A DNA stretch of 45,636 nucleotides from assembly GCA_015680685.1 (NCBI GenBank), contig MNCI01026430.1:43148-88783 (forward strand), read 5' to 3'. Position numbers and translations under genes: made by a program. The stretch is from Gnetum montanum (Eukaryota > Streptophyta > Gnetopsida > Gnetales > Gnetaceae). This document shows, piece by piece, positions 22,901 to 37,900 of the stretch (positions are counted from its first letter, which is position 1; each line of letters starts with the position of its first letter). The notes beneath the pieces are model-generated. The model saw only the letters and a list, made by a program, of their open reading frames with translations, made no database searches and was not told the DNA's origin.

Positions 22901-25900
22901 TCACTTGGTTTTATATCTTGGACTTGCACTCATTTATATTCTCATTTTGAAATCTCTTCCATTGCACCCTATGATTTGATTTCTATGAAGAAAAGTTGCT
23001 GGAAATGAAGCACAACTACATATTTATTACTGATAAATTTGGAAGTGAAATATTGCTAAAGAAAGAAGGAACAAAGGTGGATACTATGTCTGAATATTTT
23101 ATGCTTATCAATTTTCTACTATGTGAGCTCAAAAGGAATTGAACCTGAGACTTGGTAGAATTAGAATTCCAAGATATTGAAATTTGCAACTTACGGAATT
23201 GAACTTGAAACCTATTAGAATATACTTTTATTAATTTTAAGAATGATCATGGAAAGAACTGAACTCATGACTAAGTGGTGTGGAAAAAGGTTTTATTTCT
23301 AAAAAAAAAAAGCACAACAGTTTTCAATAAAGAATTGTTTATAAAAAACAACCCATCATCTCTTAATTCTGCTAGCAATTATAAAGAGAGGAGAGAGGGG
23401 AAAGGGAAAAAAAGAAGAGAGAGAGAGAGAGAGAGTATATGTACATAACAGAGAAAGAAGGAGAGCACAATCACAAGAGAGGTGGCTGAAAATGAACAGC
23501 AACAAAAGGAGACTGTAACTAGAACAACAAAAAGATGAATGTGGCTGAACAAGAAGATGAACAACAACAACAAGAAGACAATGGCTGAAAGAGAAGAAGA
23601 ATAACAACAAAAGAAGATTGTGGCTGAAACAGCAAATGAACACCAACATGAGAATGTTGGGGCTGGAAAAAAAGAATAGCAACAAGAGAAGATTGCGTCT
23701 GTTACAGAAGACAACAAATAAAAGGGAAATTTGAGCTAAGCAGCAGTCCAATATTGTAATTAATAGTTCTTGGTAAGCAAGAAGATAAGATAAATTCTCC
23801 TCTTGCTATGTGTGATGGACAATGTTGGCTGATAATCTCAATATCTCAGCTCTTCTCCTTTCTTTGCCTTGAATATCATCTTATGTTAGAATCAACTTTG
23901 ACAACATTTGCTGTTAAGATTTTGGACTGTTGAGTCCTTAATTTTGTTGATGAATCTCTCAACCTGTCCTCTGCGCTCTCAAACCTAAATGACTTAGCTA
24001 AGAGCTATTTCTGTCACGATTCAAAAACACCCATAACAACTTGGGGCATATTGGCATAATGATTTGCCAACACAGGCCAAGGATCCCTTATACGAGGATT
24101 GGTACCACGGACAGAAAGTGAGAGTATCCATGCACTCATGTCTATTTTGTGATTTTCTGAAATTTACAAACTTGTTAAATTCTTAGTTCTTGGCTGGAAA
24201 ATTGGCTTGATGATTCCCTAGAATGCTTAATCCTTGGATTGAATTTTGATTCTTATTTGTGTACCTTCCCAAGTCTAATTTTGTTATCTTTCTATGAGTC
24301 TAACGGAGTAGGAGAAATCTAGGATGTTAATTTATGGTTATTAAATGTTAGTGATATCAAATTATATTTGTTAAATATAGGTGATTTCTCTATCATCTAT
24401 TATTGGTAAATTAGATAGTTTGATTAAATGTTAGTGATGTGCATTATATTATTTCAAGTTAGCAATGTTGATTTGAAATGATTTTTATCATGATGGTTGC
24501 TGAAAAAAATAAATTAGTATTATTGTGCAATTGAATGAAGTGATATTATTGATTTATACATTTCTTGTGGCCAATTATTGGGTTAGACAAGTCTCTTGAC
24601 GAACAGCATCCAATTTATTATTATGGTCTGAGAAAAATTAAAAGCTGATCTATAAATTAGACCTGTAGATTGTGTCAAAAGAATCTTGCATAGATTTTTG
24701 TTGTCACTGTTTGGATTTCATGGTTATTCTTTTTATCAGCAATGGTTAAACCAAAATCTGATTATGCTTTTGGTTTGTTGATTGATGCTAGACGTAGTTG
24801 TTTCTAATTCTTTTGTTAAGAGGTTTGATAATTTGATTTGTAAACTACTGATTCATAAGATTTTTGTGTTTCTTTTTCAACTGTCTATGTGAACAAGTTT
24901 ATTAATGTGTACAATCTAGTTTCCTATTTCTCTTGCTTGCTGAACACTAAATATTGTATCATTGGAAATGCTATTGTGAATAAATGTAAAGATTGGTGTA
25001 TTGTTTTGTATTTCAATTTGCAGTTTTTCAGATCCATGAATAATGTTTCTCCTAAGTTTGACTTCCTTACGACCAATTACATTTTGGCTATGAATAATAT
25101 AAGACTACTAAGTGGAAAGATTGAATTAATTAGCTTTTTGCTAAGTTAAATGGCTGCAGATATGATTTTAAGTTTTAGATGTTTTCACTTTTGTACTGCA
25201 CCTCAGATGCGTAGTGTATTAAGAGATGTCAATTGTCATATTGGCATACTCTTCCTCATAGATCATTGGGCCATTCTTTGCATCATATAATTTTTTTTGT
25301 GATGCTTTATTTTAACTGATGGTTCTCTATGCTGGTCTATATGCAAGTTGAATTTCTGATAATTGATGACTGTTTGAGAAAAAAAAAAGTTTACCCTTGC
25401 ATTTTCAACCAACTCATTAAGGGCTTTAAGTGTTAACTATTGCTTTGTACGGATGGGTGTTACAACTGCCCTAGCTAGTCTAAATCACATATGCTCACGA
25501 TGACCCATTCAACCTAAACCTTACATTTATCTTCCACCAAGATGAATAGCTTTGATGTAAAAACAAGATAAGCAATGTTGTTCAAGTGCCTGATAAAGCA
25601 ACTTCATCCATGCTATAAGCTGCCATAACTAGGGCACAGGTAGGCCATGTAGTAGAAAGCTACCACATTAATAAGAAGGTGGTGAGACCTTACTAGACTA
25701 ATCCTGACCAAGGCAAACACAGATCAACCATAAGAACAATAACATCAATGTAGAATAATATGTCACAATTTGAGGGAGGCTACAATGCTAATCTATAGAA
25801 TCATCTACAAGCCTTCCATTATACTCATGCCCTATAAAACACCGAGAACAAATAACATTTTTTGAAGTTGTTCCCTCGAAGCTTGACCAAATAAGTAGAG

Positions 25901-28900
25901 AGTCAATACTGATCATTGTTTCTAAACTCAAGTTACAAATGGAGAACAATCTTAGAAGTGTTTAATGAGAAGTATGCAACATACAGAAGGGTGTCTTATT
26001 TGAAGAAACAAATCCAACGGTGGAACAATGAATTAATTGATTTTGATGTCACTAGAAAGGCATGTGACACATGTTCAAACATAGACCTCTATCCAGAAAA
26101 ATCTTGTGGGACTAGTCTCAACAAGTGAGTGGGAGGGCATGTGACCCAAGAGCGAAGGTACTCTTCTAGGAGAGCTAGCCAGTCATGTGACCTATGTCTA
26201 AAGATGCACCATTGACCAATGACCTAAGAATACATTTGTAATTAATCAATTAACTACTAAGTCAATCTGCTTCATGGTGTTCCCTCTTCACACACTAATG
26301 AATTGATCATGTAGTCATGTTGCTTTTTCAATTGATCCTGGGATGGTAATTTTGGGGAAGACTCAATGCAATGTCATTGGAAAGAGGTATGACTTCATCT
26401 TGAGTCTAGATAGAAGGGTAAGGTGATTGTCATTAATCAGAATTTACGCAAAAGGCACATTGTGTCCATGTGCCAAGTCCCTCATGTCCTAACCCTTCTT
26501 TACCACTCTTTGTCATCTTACCTCACTAACCCATTGTGAATTATTATTTCCAACATTTGATGATATGGAATGGATAATTGTAAATGACTAATAGACATTC
26601 TTTTGATTTGTAGTTTTTTGTTGATATTAAACTACTAGGGTGCCTATGAACAATATTTATCCAAGGACAAGATGATAGGAGCTTGCTATGAGGAGAACCT
26701 ACTTGGATAGCTTTTGTCGATGATCAATTACACTTTCATTAGGAAAGTTACAAGATTCTATGTGCCTTAATTAAACTTAGAAATCTTTGATTTTGTCCTT
26801 CAAAACCTTACCATATAGACATAACATATCATATGTTATATATCATACACCAACTCACACTAGACTTGTGATTTAGTTGTGTGGGAAGGGAAAAATATAA
26901 TTTTTTCAAAAAATTTTGAAAATTTTTCAAAGGCATAAAAAAGAAATAGAATATTAGAGTAAATGAGATGAATTTAACACTTTAAGATGCTATAATACTT
27001 AAAATTTGATTGGTACATATGATCTTATTTGAACAAAGCACAAGATTGGTTATCAAGCTGAAATTTCTTTACAAAATAAGTAGTAACTTATGGTTATTTA
27101 AATTTTTCAATGTCAAGGGCACCTACAAAAGCCACATGAACAAAGGCAAAAGATGAGACACAGACCTGTGCAAGAGTAGGTAAAATCCAAAAGAAGTCAT
27201 AATGAAGCTGATATGCCAATGCATGCAAGAATTGTCAAACAAGTTTGGAAGATGAGATCCCTACACCAATAAGGAGAAGAAAATGCTCATTTTGCAGCAG
27301 TTCAAGAAGAAGGGCAGAGGTCCTATGCCACCAATATTATAACATCTTCAGTCAATTAATCATAACAATTTTGACATGATGTAATTTTTGTACAAAGGCT
27401 AACCACTTCAAATTCTATCAAATGTGTAAGTTGCAATTTTGTCATGAAGTTAATCATGTAGTCAGTTTAGTCCCAGTCACCACAAAATTTTTGTAATTGA
27501 ACTTCATCCATTTTGTACAACTTGAGGACAAGTTTTTGATCAACCATGGAGATATGATAAAACATCGAATATCCTATATCAGCCAACTGAAGGTCAATAC
27601 CACATTTCACCGGAAAATGCCAAAATAGCTCTTGCCTTGGAATTATGAAATTAAATTTTTGGACATTGTGCCAATACATATACCCCATCACATCAACGTT
27701 AGCACATATACACTAGCACAACACTATTTGTATTAGCACACGTGCTCCAACACAATATAAATCTTAGCCTATAAATATACACATTGGGATGAGAGAAAGT
27801 AGCTAGAAATATGGACCATACAACATCATTCACTATATGCTTTGGCTATTTAACCATGCATCATGAGCCCACTACAAACGTGACCAAGAAGATAGCAACT
27901 TGCAATCAACTCACACTACTTCTAGATCTACAACCTATCCCTTCCACATATTACAACAAACCACACATATGCTCTTAGCCTCATATGATTGGATGTGAGA
28001 CATGCTTACCACTCATCAAGGCCCCATCTCACATGTAGAAGGGAGTGTAAAGTGGTACCAACTCTAATCATGGTTCCAGAAGTTAAGGGGGTATAAATCA
28101 GTAGCCGCCACCTTGGCACAGGATGTAAAAAACATGAATAAGTCCTGCAGGCCCAATAGAGATGACAGTTGATGAATCAAAACAAAATCTTAATGTGTAC
28201 ATTAATACTCATCCAACCTGAATGTTGACACATGCTAAAACTAAGTGAAGGTGCTAATCTCCAATGCTAATTGTTGGGTTGGGTGGTGGTGGATGCAACT
28301 TTTTATTATTAATTAATGTGGTGATTTTATGTTTATTGGTTGTTTACTTTTGTTTGAATGCTAATTTGTTTGATAATGCAGCAACCCGCGTGCTTGGTTT
28401 TCTAGCTTCATAATATTCATCTCAGAACTCATTAGAGAGTAATTGTAATTTATTTTCCTACTCAGTCATGGTGACTGACTTTCCCATTCGTTTTTCTCCC
28501 AAGTGTAACAAAAACTAGTGGAGCTATTAATGATTCTCAGCACAAGGATTTGATGATTACGTAGAATATAGCTTACATTAGAGTTTTGAATTTCTGTTCC
28601 TATTGGTACCTAAGTTTTTGGTTTTGTAATTTAGTACCCCTTGGTTGGTACAACAACTTGGTTGTATTTACTTGTCTTTGATGCAGGCCATTACTATTTA
28701 CTGTACCTATTGGTTTACTTTCTATTTTGAAGATGTATTGCAGATATAACGTTCTAGACTGTTATTCCTGGATAACAAACTGATTATTATTATTTCATGA
28801 ATTTGGCAACATGCATTTTCCTAACATTAAAAAGTCTCATGCACCATTTTAGGAATTCTAGTTAGAGTTCTGTTTCTAGATAATGCTTTGTGGTTATGCT

Positions 28901-31900
28901 GTTTTCCCAGGCATTAGGACTAAACGCACTGGAACTGTTTCATTGCTTTCATTGATAGTGGACAGGGTAGGTTTTGCACCAAGGGTTATTGTTAATGTTT
29001 TTTTACTAGTTTCATTTTATTTGCCCTCAGGATAGTTTGGCCAAGGGACTTTCATTATCACATGCTCAGGATTTTTATTTCCCATGTCATTATTTTTGTT
29101 ATTTAATTTTTTAGCATTTCCATTTTCATTAGCATTTACCTTTAAGTAATACCTTACTAACCTAAGTCTAGCTTTGGGCACATTACAGTACTCCATTTAC
29201 TCAGAGCATTCTTCTATAGCTTTTTCTCATTTCCATTGATATTTTAATTCAAATATAGGATTCAACTCAATAGGGGTTAGATCATCATCATCCTAACCTT
29301 ATCCCAACTACATAGAATCAACTATATGAGTTATTTTACACTATTCACTTATACTAAGAGCCAAATAAACATTAATACCTAAATCTTAGATGTCTTTCTT
29401 TAAGCAAGCAAACCCTGTATGTTTTGGTCTACCTCTTTGTTGGTTCCCTACAACTTTAGTACAGCAAACCCTTTGAACAGGAGCATTCACTGGTCTTCTC
29501 AACACATGACCAGTCATCTATACATGAATATATATAGACTCCATTAACCAACCAGCTGTTTGGAATAGTATCAAGGTTCTGCATATGGTTAAAACTACAA
29601 AGATCATCACATTTCCTCCATTATAAGTAGCTTGAGTTTAAGCCCCATTATTTGACTGTGTTCCAAGTTCATGTTCATTATAAATTGGCCAATGACTCAT
29701 GATTGACATGCCCCTAAGAACGCTGTAACGTACGAGACTGTCAAACCTCTGAAAGCACATAATGAGCCAACTTGCCAGCATCTAAAGCCTATGGTCAACC
29801 AGACCAAGGAAAACATAATTGCACTAAGCACTAATGCCAGAAGAAATCTAATACAAAATGCCCCAAGCTCTTGTGATTTTTCTGATAATTTAAACAACAT
29901 AGTATCAGCCTCTTTTCCAAACAACAATCTTCACATTTACATACAACAAATATATGGGGGATAAATTATTTTAAAATGTTAAAACATTAGGCGCATAGAG
30001 AGAGAGAGATTGGAACGTACCTCCATAAAATTGTGGATTTGGGTAAACATTCTAAACATTAACTTTAATACTGATATTGTACCCCTGCAAAAAACAGTTT
30101 GTGTAAATGGTTTTTGTACATTATCAGACTCTGTCAAATCTATCAAGTTGTGAAATTTTGTAATTTTCATTTACCATGATTGATCAAAATGCACATGGGG
30201 ATACCGAACAACAACAGGTTGCACTGGGTAGCCATGCACAAAGGCCCCAAGGCGGAAAGATATAAGGGTTTTCCCATTTGTTGTTGTGCCTTCTGGGAAA
30301 AGCATCACTCTTGGAAAATCATTACAAGCGGCTTTCCTCTACAAAAAACGTCCACAACATCATTCAAATATGTTGTCGTCATCTTAAATTAATGATTAAA
30401 AATTGTAAATATTTTTTATTGTTATACGGGAATTTGAAAGTTTATAAAATGACCATTATACATTTTTTAACCTACGTAATACCTCATTGCTTTAAGATAA
30501 GGAAAAAAATTATTTTGATGCTACCAATATAGTAAAACAGGAAATTGACCCCCTTCACTGTGAATTTTGACTTATAAATATTAAAGAAGGATTCACCGGT
30601 AAAATTAGAGATAGAAAACCATTTTTCTTTTCAATAACTTCAATATATTTGTACCTTAAGAAAATTGAACGAGTACAAGCTTCTCAGATTTCAATGCTGC
30701 AAGTTGTAATTGAGGGAAAGTAAAAAGGACTACTAGAAAGAAAGAAAGAGAAAAAATAGGAAAAGACCATACATTGGCAAAGAGATCCCAAGGTAAGGAT
30801 AACAACATGGGAAAGCAGGCAAAGCTGTTTGTGTTCTTCAGACATCAGAAGACTACAAGGCTACTCAATCATCACTACCCTTACCCTTCATTTCACTTTC
30901 CACCCAAAGCATCCCCTTTACAATAGTTTCTCAACCTAGAGAAACCATGGGCAATTGCAAATTGTCAAAACACTGCATCTGTTATGACAAGCAGTCAATT
31001 ATAACACAAAGAACAATGAGAACTATTCAGTCAATGCCTCAAAAATCATGGATGACACTTACAACCTGTTCCAGACAGATATTGGAGGGCACGGCACCAC
31101 TAAAGACATAATTTTAATAGGTCAGAAGAATAAACAAATTTGACTTTGCTACTTTAGTAATCTCCAAATTAAAGATAAACACAAGCGGCAAAGGGATTTC
31201 CGAGGCTCTGCAGAGGATATGAGGCTTTGCAAAGGACTTTCTGAGCAGGCTTTTGCTTCTTCATCAAGATCTAGAAAGGTGGGTTTCAATACTTGTCTTC
31301 ATTGAAGATATGGCACCAGTTAGTAAGCCTAAACTGCAGGAAATTGCCACTCAATTAAGAACCTTAACTGAAAGGCAAAAAGCTCTGAAGATAAACAAAA
31401 AATATTTATTTAGAATTAGGAAATGATCTCTGAATGGATGCAGGAACAGAAAGAAGCACTGAAGAAGCAAAAAATGCTAATAAAAGAACAATCAACAGTG
31501 ATGGATTTGCATAACAATGACTTTGAAACTCTTGTTCGTACCATGAACATTATAGCGGCAAAGCAAGAGGCAATGTCTAATCAACTAGAAGCTATGATGA
31601 TGCAACAACAAATAATGGTAAAATGGATTACAGAGCAAAAAACAATGAGCAGAACTTTAAACTCTAAATCAAATCATGAAACTATATGTGATATAATTAC
31701 AAAGCAGGAAACAATTGTTCAAGCAATTCCTCAGTGTGTTGAAGTTTTATGTGATTTAGTGAAGGAACAAGAAGAAAAAATAAAAAGAGCTTAAAATCTC
31801 TGATTTGTTGGATCCTGAAAAGTCTAAATGAAAAAGATAATTTAAAAAATGTTGTTCATGATGTTATAACAAAAACAATGCACCTCGACATCTTGCCTGA

Positions 31901-34900
31901 TACAATATTAAATGCTTATCACACAGAATTCAAAGGTGATAAATCATGTCATATTATTGTGAAATTTAGAGATTGAACTACTCAAGGAAAAGTTTGGTAC
32001 AATGGTAGCAAATTGAAAGAAGAAAAAATATGGATAAATAAAGATCTCATGAAAGAAGAGCTTGCAAAGAAAATAAAAGAATGGGAAAAAATAAAAGCAA
32101 CACAAGGATTGTGTAACCTAGCTTTTCTAAATGCAGAGTATATTGCAGTAATCAACGATAGGGTATTTTCAAAAAAATGCCTGAACACTTTGCACAAGGG
32201 ATTTTTTAAATAGATAGTGGCATTGCCATTAAAATGACTACACTATATAACATTGGGTTTTTAAACAAGTTTAATATTTTTGGAGTAGTTGAAACATAGG
32301 AAGAAGAAGATTCTGAAAATTTTGATTTGTTTGATTTTAGTAGAATAAAGGTAGCAAGTGTTAGATCTCACAAATGAGGTAAACCATCAAGAGGATTATC
32401 TTGTAATTTTTTTAATAAAAAAAAGGCTTCAAAAGGTGATTAAGGTAGAAAAGATTGATAAATATAAACAATATATTTGGTTGAAGATTATTCAGAGAAA
32501 ATGCCTTGTATTCTTTATTTTTTGTATTCTTTGCTTTTTGTTACTTTCACCACAGGATGCAACATATTACGCAAAGCAATGTTTGTCCAGAAAAATTACT
32601 ATTTTCAATATTTAGGACAAGATCTAACAAAATTTAAATTAAAAGGTAAAGTTTATATATATGTGGTGACTTTAATGCAAAGATTGGTTCTAAGAACATT
32701 GATATTCTAGAGTGACAAAACAATCAAGGACAAGATATGAAAGATTATGGTCAAATTAGAACCAGATGGGAAAGAACATCAAAGGATATTGAAACAAATC
32801 AAACAGGAAAGCACATGTTAGAATGTGGACAAGGTCTTGATCTTATTATTTTAAATGGGATTCAAAAATTTCCCTCAAGCTCAAGATTTATTTTTCAAAA
32901 AGAAGGAAAATGTTCATGTGCTGATTTATTGCTTACCACCCCTCAAAATGCACAAAAAGTATTGACTTTCAAGTTCATCATAAATTAATAGAATCTCCAC
33001 ACCATTTTCTACAGTTTTCTGTTAAAGAAATGCATTCCAACTATAAGCAATGCTAGAAAAATAAGAAGATGTATTACAGCTGCAAATCCAAAATCTTTCT
33101 AGCATGAGGTACAAAATTTGAAAATAACAGAAAATCCAAAGATTTGTTAGAAGACATTACTAGAGGTTGCAAAAAATATTACTATGCAACAAAATTTTAT
33201 GGGTAAGAAAAAGTGGTTTGATGAAAAATATTTACAAACAAGATAAGCTATCAAAAATTCTTGTAATAAAAAAGCTTTGAATAAGGGCTACATGAAATTG
33301 CTTCAAGAGAAAAAAAATATTTAAAAGAACATGAAAACAATATGATGCAAATGATAAAGCAAAATCTATAAAATTTTTGGAAACTTTCTCATAATAAAGT
33401 TTCTCCAGGCAATGATATTCTGTTTGCACAAATAAAAGGGTTCTACAAAAATTTGTTTCATTATAAGACAAATACCATAACTAATTGTAATACTTTTCAC
33501 CTTGTAAATACCATAACAAATATCTTTCATTTTAAGGCCTTGTTTCCTTATGAATTCAAGGTGAAAACTCAAGTTCCATATGCAATACTTTTATTGGAAG
33601 CTAATTTGTTACCACTGGAGGCTGAAGCAATGTATCAGTTCTTAACATTCTTCTTGAGAAATAAAAATAGAAACAAGATCTGAGGAAAGATCATCTGAAA
33701 ATCTCAACAGGGGTGGTTCCATGAAAGATGACTGCTGCCAAAAAATGGGGTATTGATAATATTGATAGAACACTAAATTCAAAACAAGCTTGGAAACTTA
33801 TTATAGAGAAAGTTTTAGAGAGACAGCAAAATAAGACACATAGAAAAAAAAAACTTTAATTTTACTAGCAAAATAGTAGAGGTAGCAAACATGATGAAAC
33901 ATAGTATCTACATGCAACAATAGAGGCAGCAAACATAATTTAACAGAATATCTACATGCAACAATTTCAATATCCATGAGAGCACTAATTAGCAAAATAA
34001 GAATAGCATCACACCATCTCTGAGTTGAAACCAAAAGATAGAATGAGCAGCATGAAGATGGAATATGTTGATTGTGTCTATTGCAAGTGGTAGAAGATGA
34101 GCAACATGTATTATTATAATGTTGCAGAACAAATTTCTTCAGAAGAAAATGGCAAATCTCTATTTAGCCTTTGTATGAGCTATTCAAGCTACCAATGTTA
34201 GTTTTAGAGAATTATATAGAAGATGTGTTCAAGTTACTTGAATATTGGACACATCTATTGTACTTAGGATTTATTGCTACTAATGTATTTTGCACAAGTT
34301 TATTTGTCTAACAGAAACTTTGGGTCTACATAGACGTAATAAAACATTAGTATCTACATAGGCATAATAAAATATCAATATCAGTATCAGCAATATCATC
34401 ACTTTGAAACCTTCTTTCATTATTGAAAAAACCACACAAAAGCATGCAGAAGAATCACCTTGGAATTTACCACCTTCTGAGGATCATCTAAACTATCCAT
34501 ATAAAACAGGCCTTCTCAAGCCAACAAACACATGCAATAACATCAAACCAACAAGTCATGCTTATGAAACGTAGATCAGAATCTTGATTCCAGTAATTTG
34601 AACAATTACAAACAATTCCAAGTGATTCCCAAATAATTCCGGCTTGTTTATAATTTTTTATTAGTAGGAGCATATATGGATCAAAAAAAGGATCATCAAC
34701 CAAAGCTTCAATGGTCATCCCACCAAGTGGAATCCCAAGAGGTCAGTGGATGAACAAAAGCCTAATCTCTTTAAGTAGCAACACCCAGGCTCAAACCCAC
34801 ATCTTCCAATTTGAGAAACAAGCACCTTACCATCACTTCAAATGGTAATTCCTTAATAAAAGCATATATGTTTTTCAAAATTACTAGAAATTTGAATCGT

Positions 34901-37900
34901 TAATGTTATTTCAATAACACAACTCCAAGTGATGATTCTAGGCAATTATCCTTGTAATGAAAAAATTATATATGATCTGAACCACATTCCATAAGTATGC
35001 AATAAATACAGACACCATCCTATTAAAGGATGTCTATGCATTTTGTCTCATCACATATCAATAATTAAATAGGAGGCACATAGGACAGAAAAACATACTA
35101 GCACTAACAAAAAACTAAAGAAGATACAAATCCCACAAACAAGTTTGGTATAGCTGTGGGAGAAGAGCCATAACCTGACTCAAAAGAAGTGCCACGATTG
35201 AACCTAGCTTTACTAGAGGCAGCATCATCATGCTTTAGTTCAGGGCAATCCTTCTTTAGTACCAGCATTGTACCTTCCGTCTCTTCTATGTCTTGCCAAC
35301 GAACAAAGCCTCACCATGGGACAACCTATTTTTATGGGCCAAGGGTCTGAGCTCTTTAGCCAAAACAGCACCCATGGTCTCAACAAAATCCAATATACAC
35401 AAAGTATTAACACAGTAAATGTTCATCAAATTACCCCACTACTTGAGCAATGAGCTCAGAAATGTCATCAATTTATCTTCACTTCACATTTTACTCCCAA
35501 CTACTGTCATTTGAAGACCATGATTTTAAAATGTTAGACATAAGTTACCATGGATTCATTCATCTCTAGTCTCAGATTGTTCAATTTCCTCTGTAAATGA
35601 CTTCAATCTTTGCCACAACTTGTTTAGTAGTTTCTCCTGTATATTTGTAAGCATGGAATCAACTAAACATTGAAGAATAATCGGCAGAGCTTGTTAATCC
35701 ATCATATTCCACTTGATGAGAATAGAAGAAGCAGGCTTCATACTTGGCCCTTTTATAAGCAATTCAAGATCCTACTCATATAACATATGATCCACCTTCA
35801 TCTTCCAAAGTGTGTAATTCTATATCAACTTTTTCTATCAGAACGATTTCTCCATCTTGCACAAACAACTCCCACCAAAAAGCTATGTAGCCAAGTCTGA
35901 CAAAAGACCTGCCTCAAGAGTGACACTAAACATATCACCACTACAGAGAACAAACCTCTTATTCCAATTAGTGTGACTCAGAGAAGTAAAAAATCTGATA
36001 ACGTAACTGTTTTCTAAGGAGGACACAGATTTACGTGGAAACCCCAGGGCAAGGGAAAACCACTGAAAAGAAAGCAATGCCCTTATCATTCTCCACAAAT
36101 CAGTAGTGTACAAGGCTACACAAGTATGCAAAGAGCACCGATACAGTACGTGCACATCCACAACTGTATTTCTTTGCCCTTGCTATCACCGTCCACCTCT
36201 CCCCTAAAACCTCCCGCCTAAAATAGGTTCTCGGTCCCAATAAATCATAAGCAATTTCAAATTGTCTAAACACAAAATCAGTTATGACAATCAGTTAATA
36301 ATCAGTCAATTACACCCCGAAGATGGAAAGGACAACGATTCAATGTATGTCCCAAAAAAATCAGGGATAACACTTACATTCTGTTGCAAATAGATTTCAG
36401 GAGCCATAATTAGAGCCATAATTTTAGGTGGTGAGAAGAATAAATAGATTTGGCTTCATTACTTCGACATAGGCTTTATCTTGAATATAGCTAACAGTAA
36501 TCAATCATATGGAAGGGCAATGTTATTAAAAAGAGTATCTTATTTATTTAGAACAACTCTCTCACAACGGATAGAGTTACAGAAGATCAATAAATACAAA
36601 CAATGTATTTGGTTAAAGATATGCCAAAGAACTAGTGATGCCATCAGCACACTTCCAAATTGAAGTTAAAATTGCTAATTCAAGTATTATACAATGTGAT
36701 CCATTGGTTAGCAATGACTCATTAACGTGGATACATTAACAAATGGTCCGGTTGCATCTATACAAGCTCCCACTGTGTTTTGGTTTGCAAGTCATAATTA
36801 ACTGTCAATGTTGAGATAAGTTAGCTTAGTTTTACATGTTTTTCTCTTCAAATACCCTACAACAAAGCTCTGCCAAATTGGCAAATGCTTGTTTTCTACA
36901 GAGCCTAATCAGGTCATTCTATCCCAAGCCAAAATTGTATATTGTAGCATTGGTTGGTGTCAGTGCCACTGTTTCTGTTCTTTAAGTGTTCTTAGCAAAG
37001 AATGATCCCTTTTTTTTTTCCGTTTTCCTTTTTGTTACTTTAATACTTTAACACTTACAATTTACTTGTATGCTATGATTCTTGCATTTGTTGCATGAAA
37101 TTCAAGTCTCTTAGGCACATGGTCTCCTATCCTGTGGCATGCACCTAGTTTAGACATTGTAGAGGTATATTTTATTTCATTTAAATAAATTTCGTTTTCA
37201 TAAATGTTAGATCATCATCATTATAGCCTTATCCCAACTACATGGGTTCCACTGTATGAGCTTTTCTCACCCATTCAACTCTGTTAAGAGCCAAATTAAC
37301 AGTAATTCCAATATCTTAGGTATTTTTATTTATTTTTACAAACCAAGTATGTTTCAATGTTACATCTTTGTTATTCTAACAGTTGCAGCATTTAGTCTTC
37401 TCTGCACATGGCCAAACCATCTGAGACAACTTTTATTAATCTTTTCATCTATAAGTGCTACCCCAAACTTCCCCTAATAACAGAATTGTTCATTCTACCT
37501 TTTCTAGTGATACCCAACATCAACCTTAGCATTTTCGTCTCTACCACGTGCACCAGTTGAACTTAATGCTTTTTGATTTGGCAAAATTCCATACCACAAC
37601 CACCTCCAGACATTCTGAACATGTAGTAAATAAATTTAAAGTACATATCCAACAATGATCAATGATCACTTTCTCAAATTTATTTTTAAACCTAACAAAG
37701 CTAGGAGATAAGATCCACAAATGCAACAGGAAGACTTTAATTGTATAGTCATTTCTTATAAGTTTACAACCAACTCAGTCAGTGCACTCATATGATGAAA
37801 TTGTGCTTATTGCTTTCGCAAACACAGAATGTAATAGTTGTTGCCTTTTGTTATTTTTCTCTTAGAGAACTTAACTCTATACTGTCAAAGGGATCAACAA

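Larger units (their letters stand above)
20287..30020. other. Intron 5 (9.7 kb)
   Basis: Bounded by exon 5 donor GTACGT and exon 6 acceptor TTCAG on the minus strand. Recognised contents are a dispersed repeat pair (21512-21722, 27812-28018), a purine-rich tract (23370-23740) and an RTE-type LINE end (29230-29520). The rest (20.3-21.5, 21.7-23.3, 23.8-27.8 and 28.0-29.2 kb) is AT-rich with only short chance frames. A hairpin-like T-run/A-run lies near 26900-26935. Confidence 0.7.

Noticed and set aside
23356-23751. Two overlapping long minus-strand reading frames rich in Ser, Leu and Phe
   Set aside because: They are complements of a purine/AAC-rich low-complexity tract; no domain is present, and both frames are open for the same compositional reason.
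25916-26128. 70-codon frame with Lys/Arg and Cys residues
   Set aside because: Looks slightly coding-like, but I could not connect it to any family or to a larger decayed frame.
26890-26935. Possible terminator-like hairpin of A and T runs
   Set aside because: An AT-only inverted run in a eukaryotic intron; not meaningful as a terminator.
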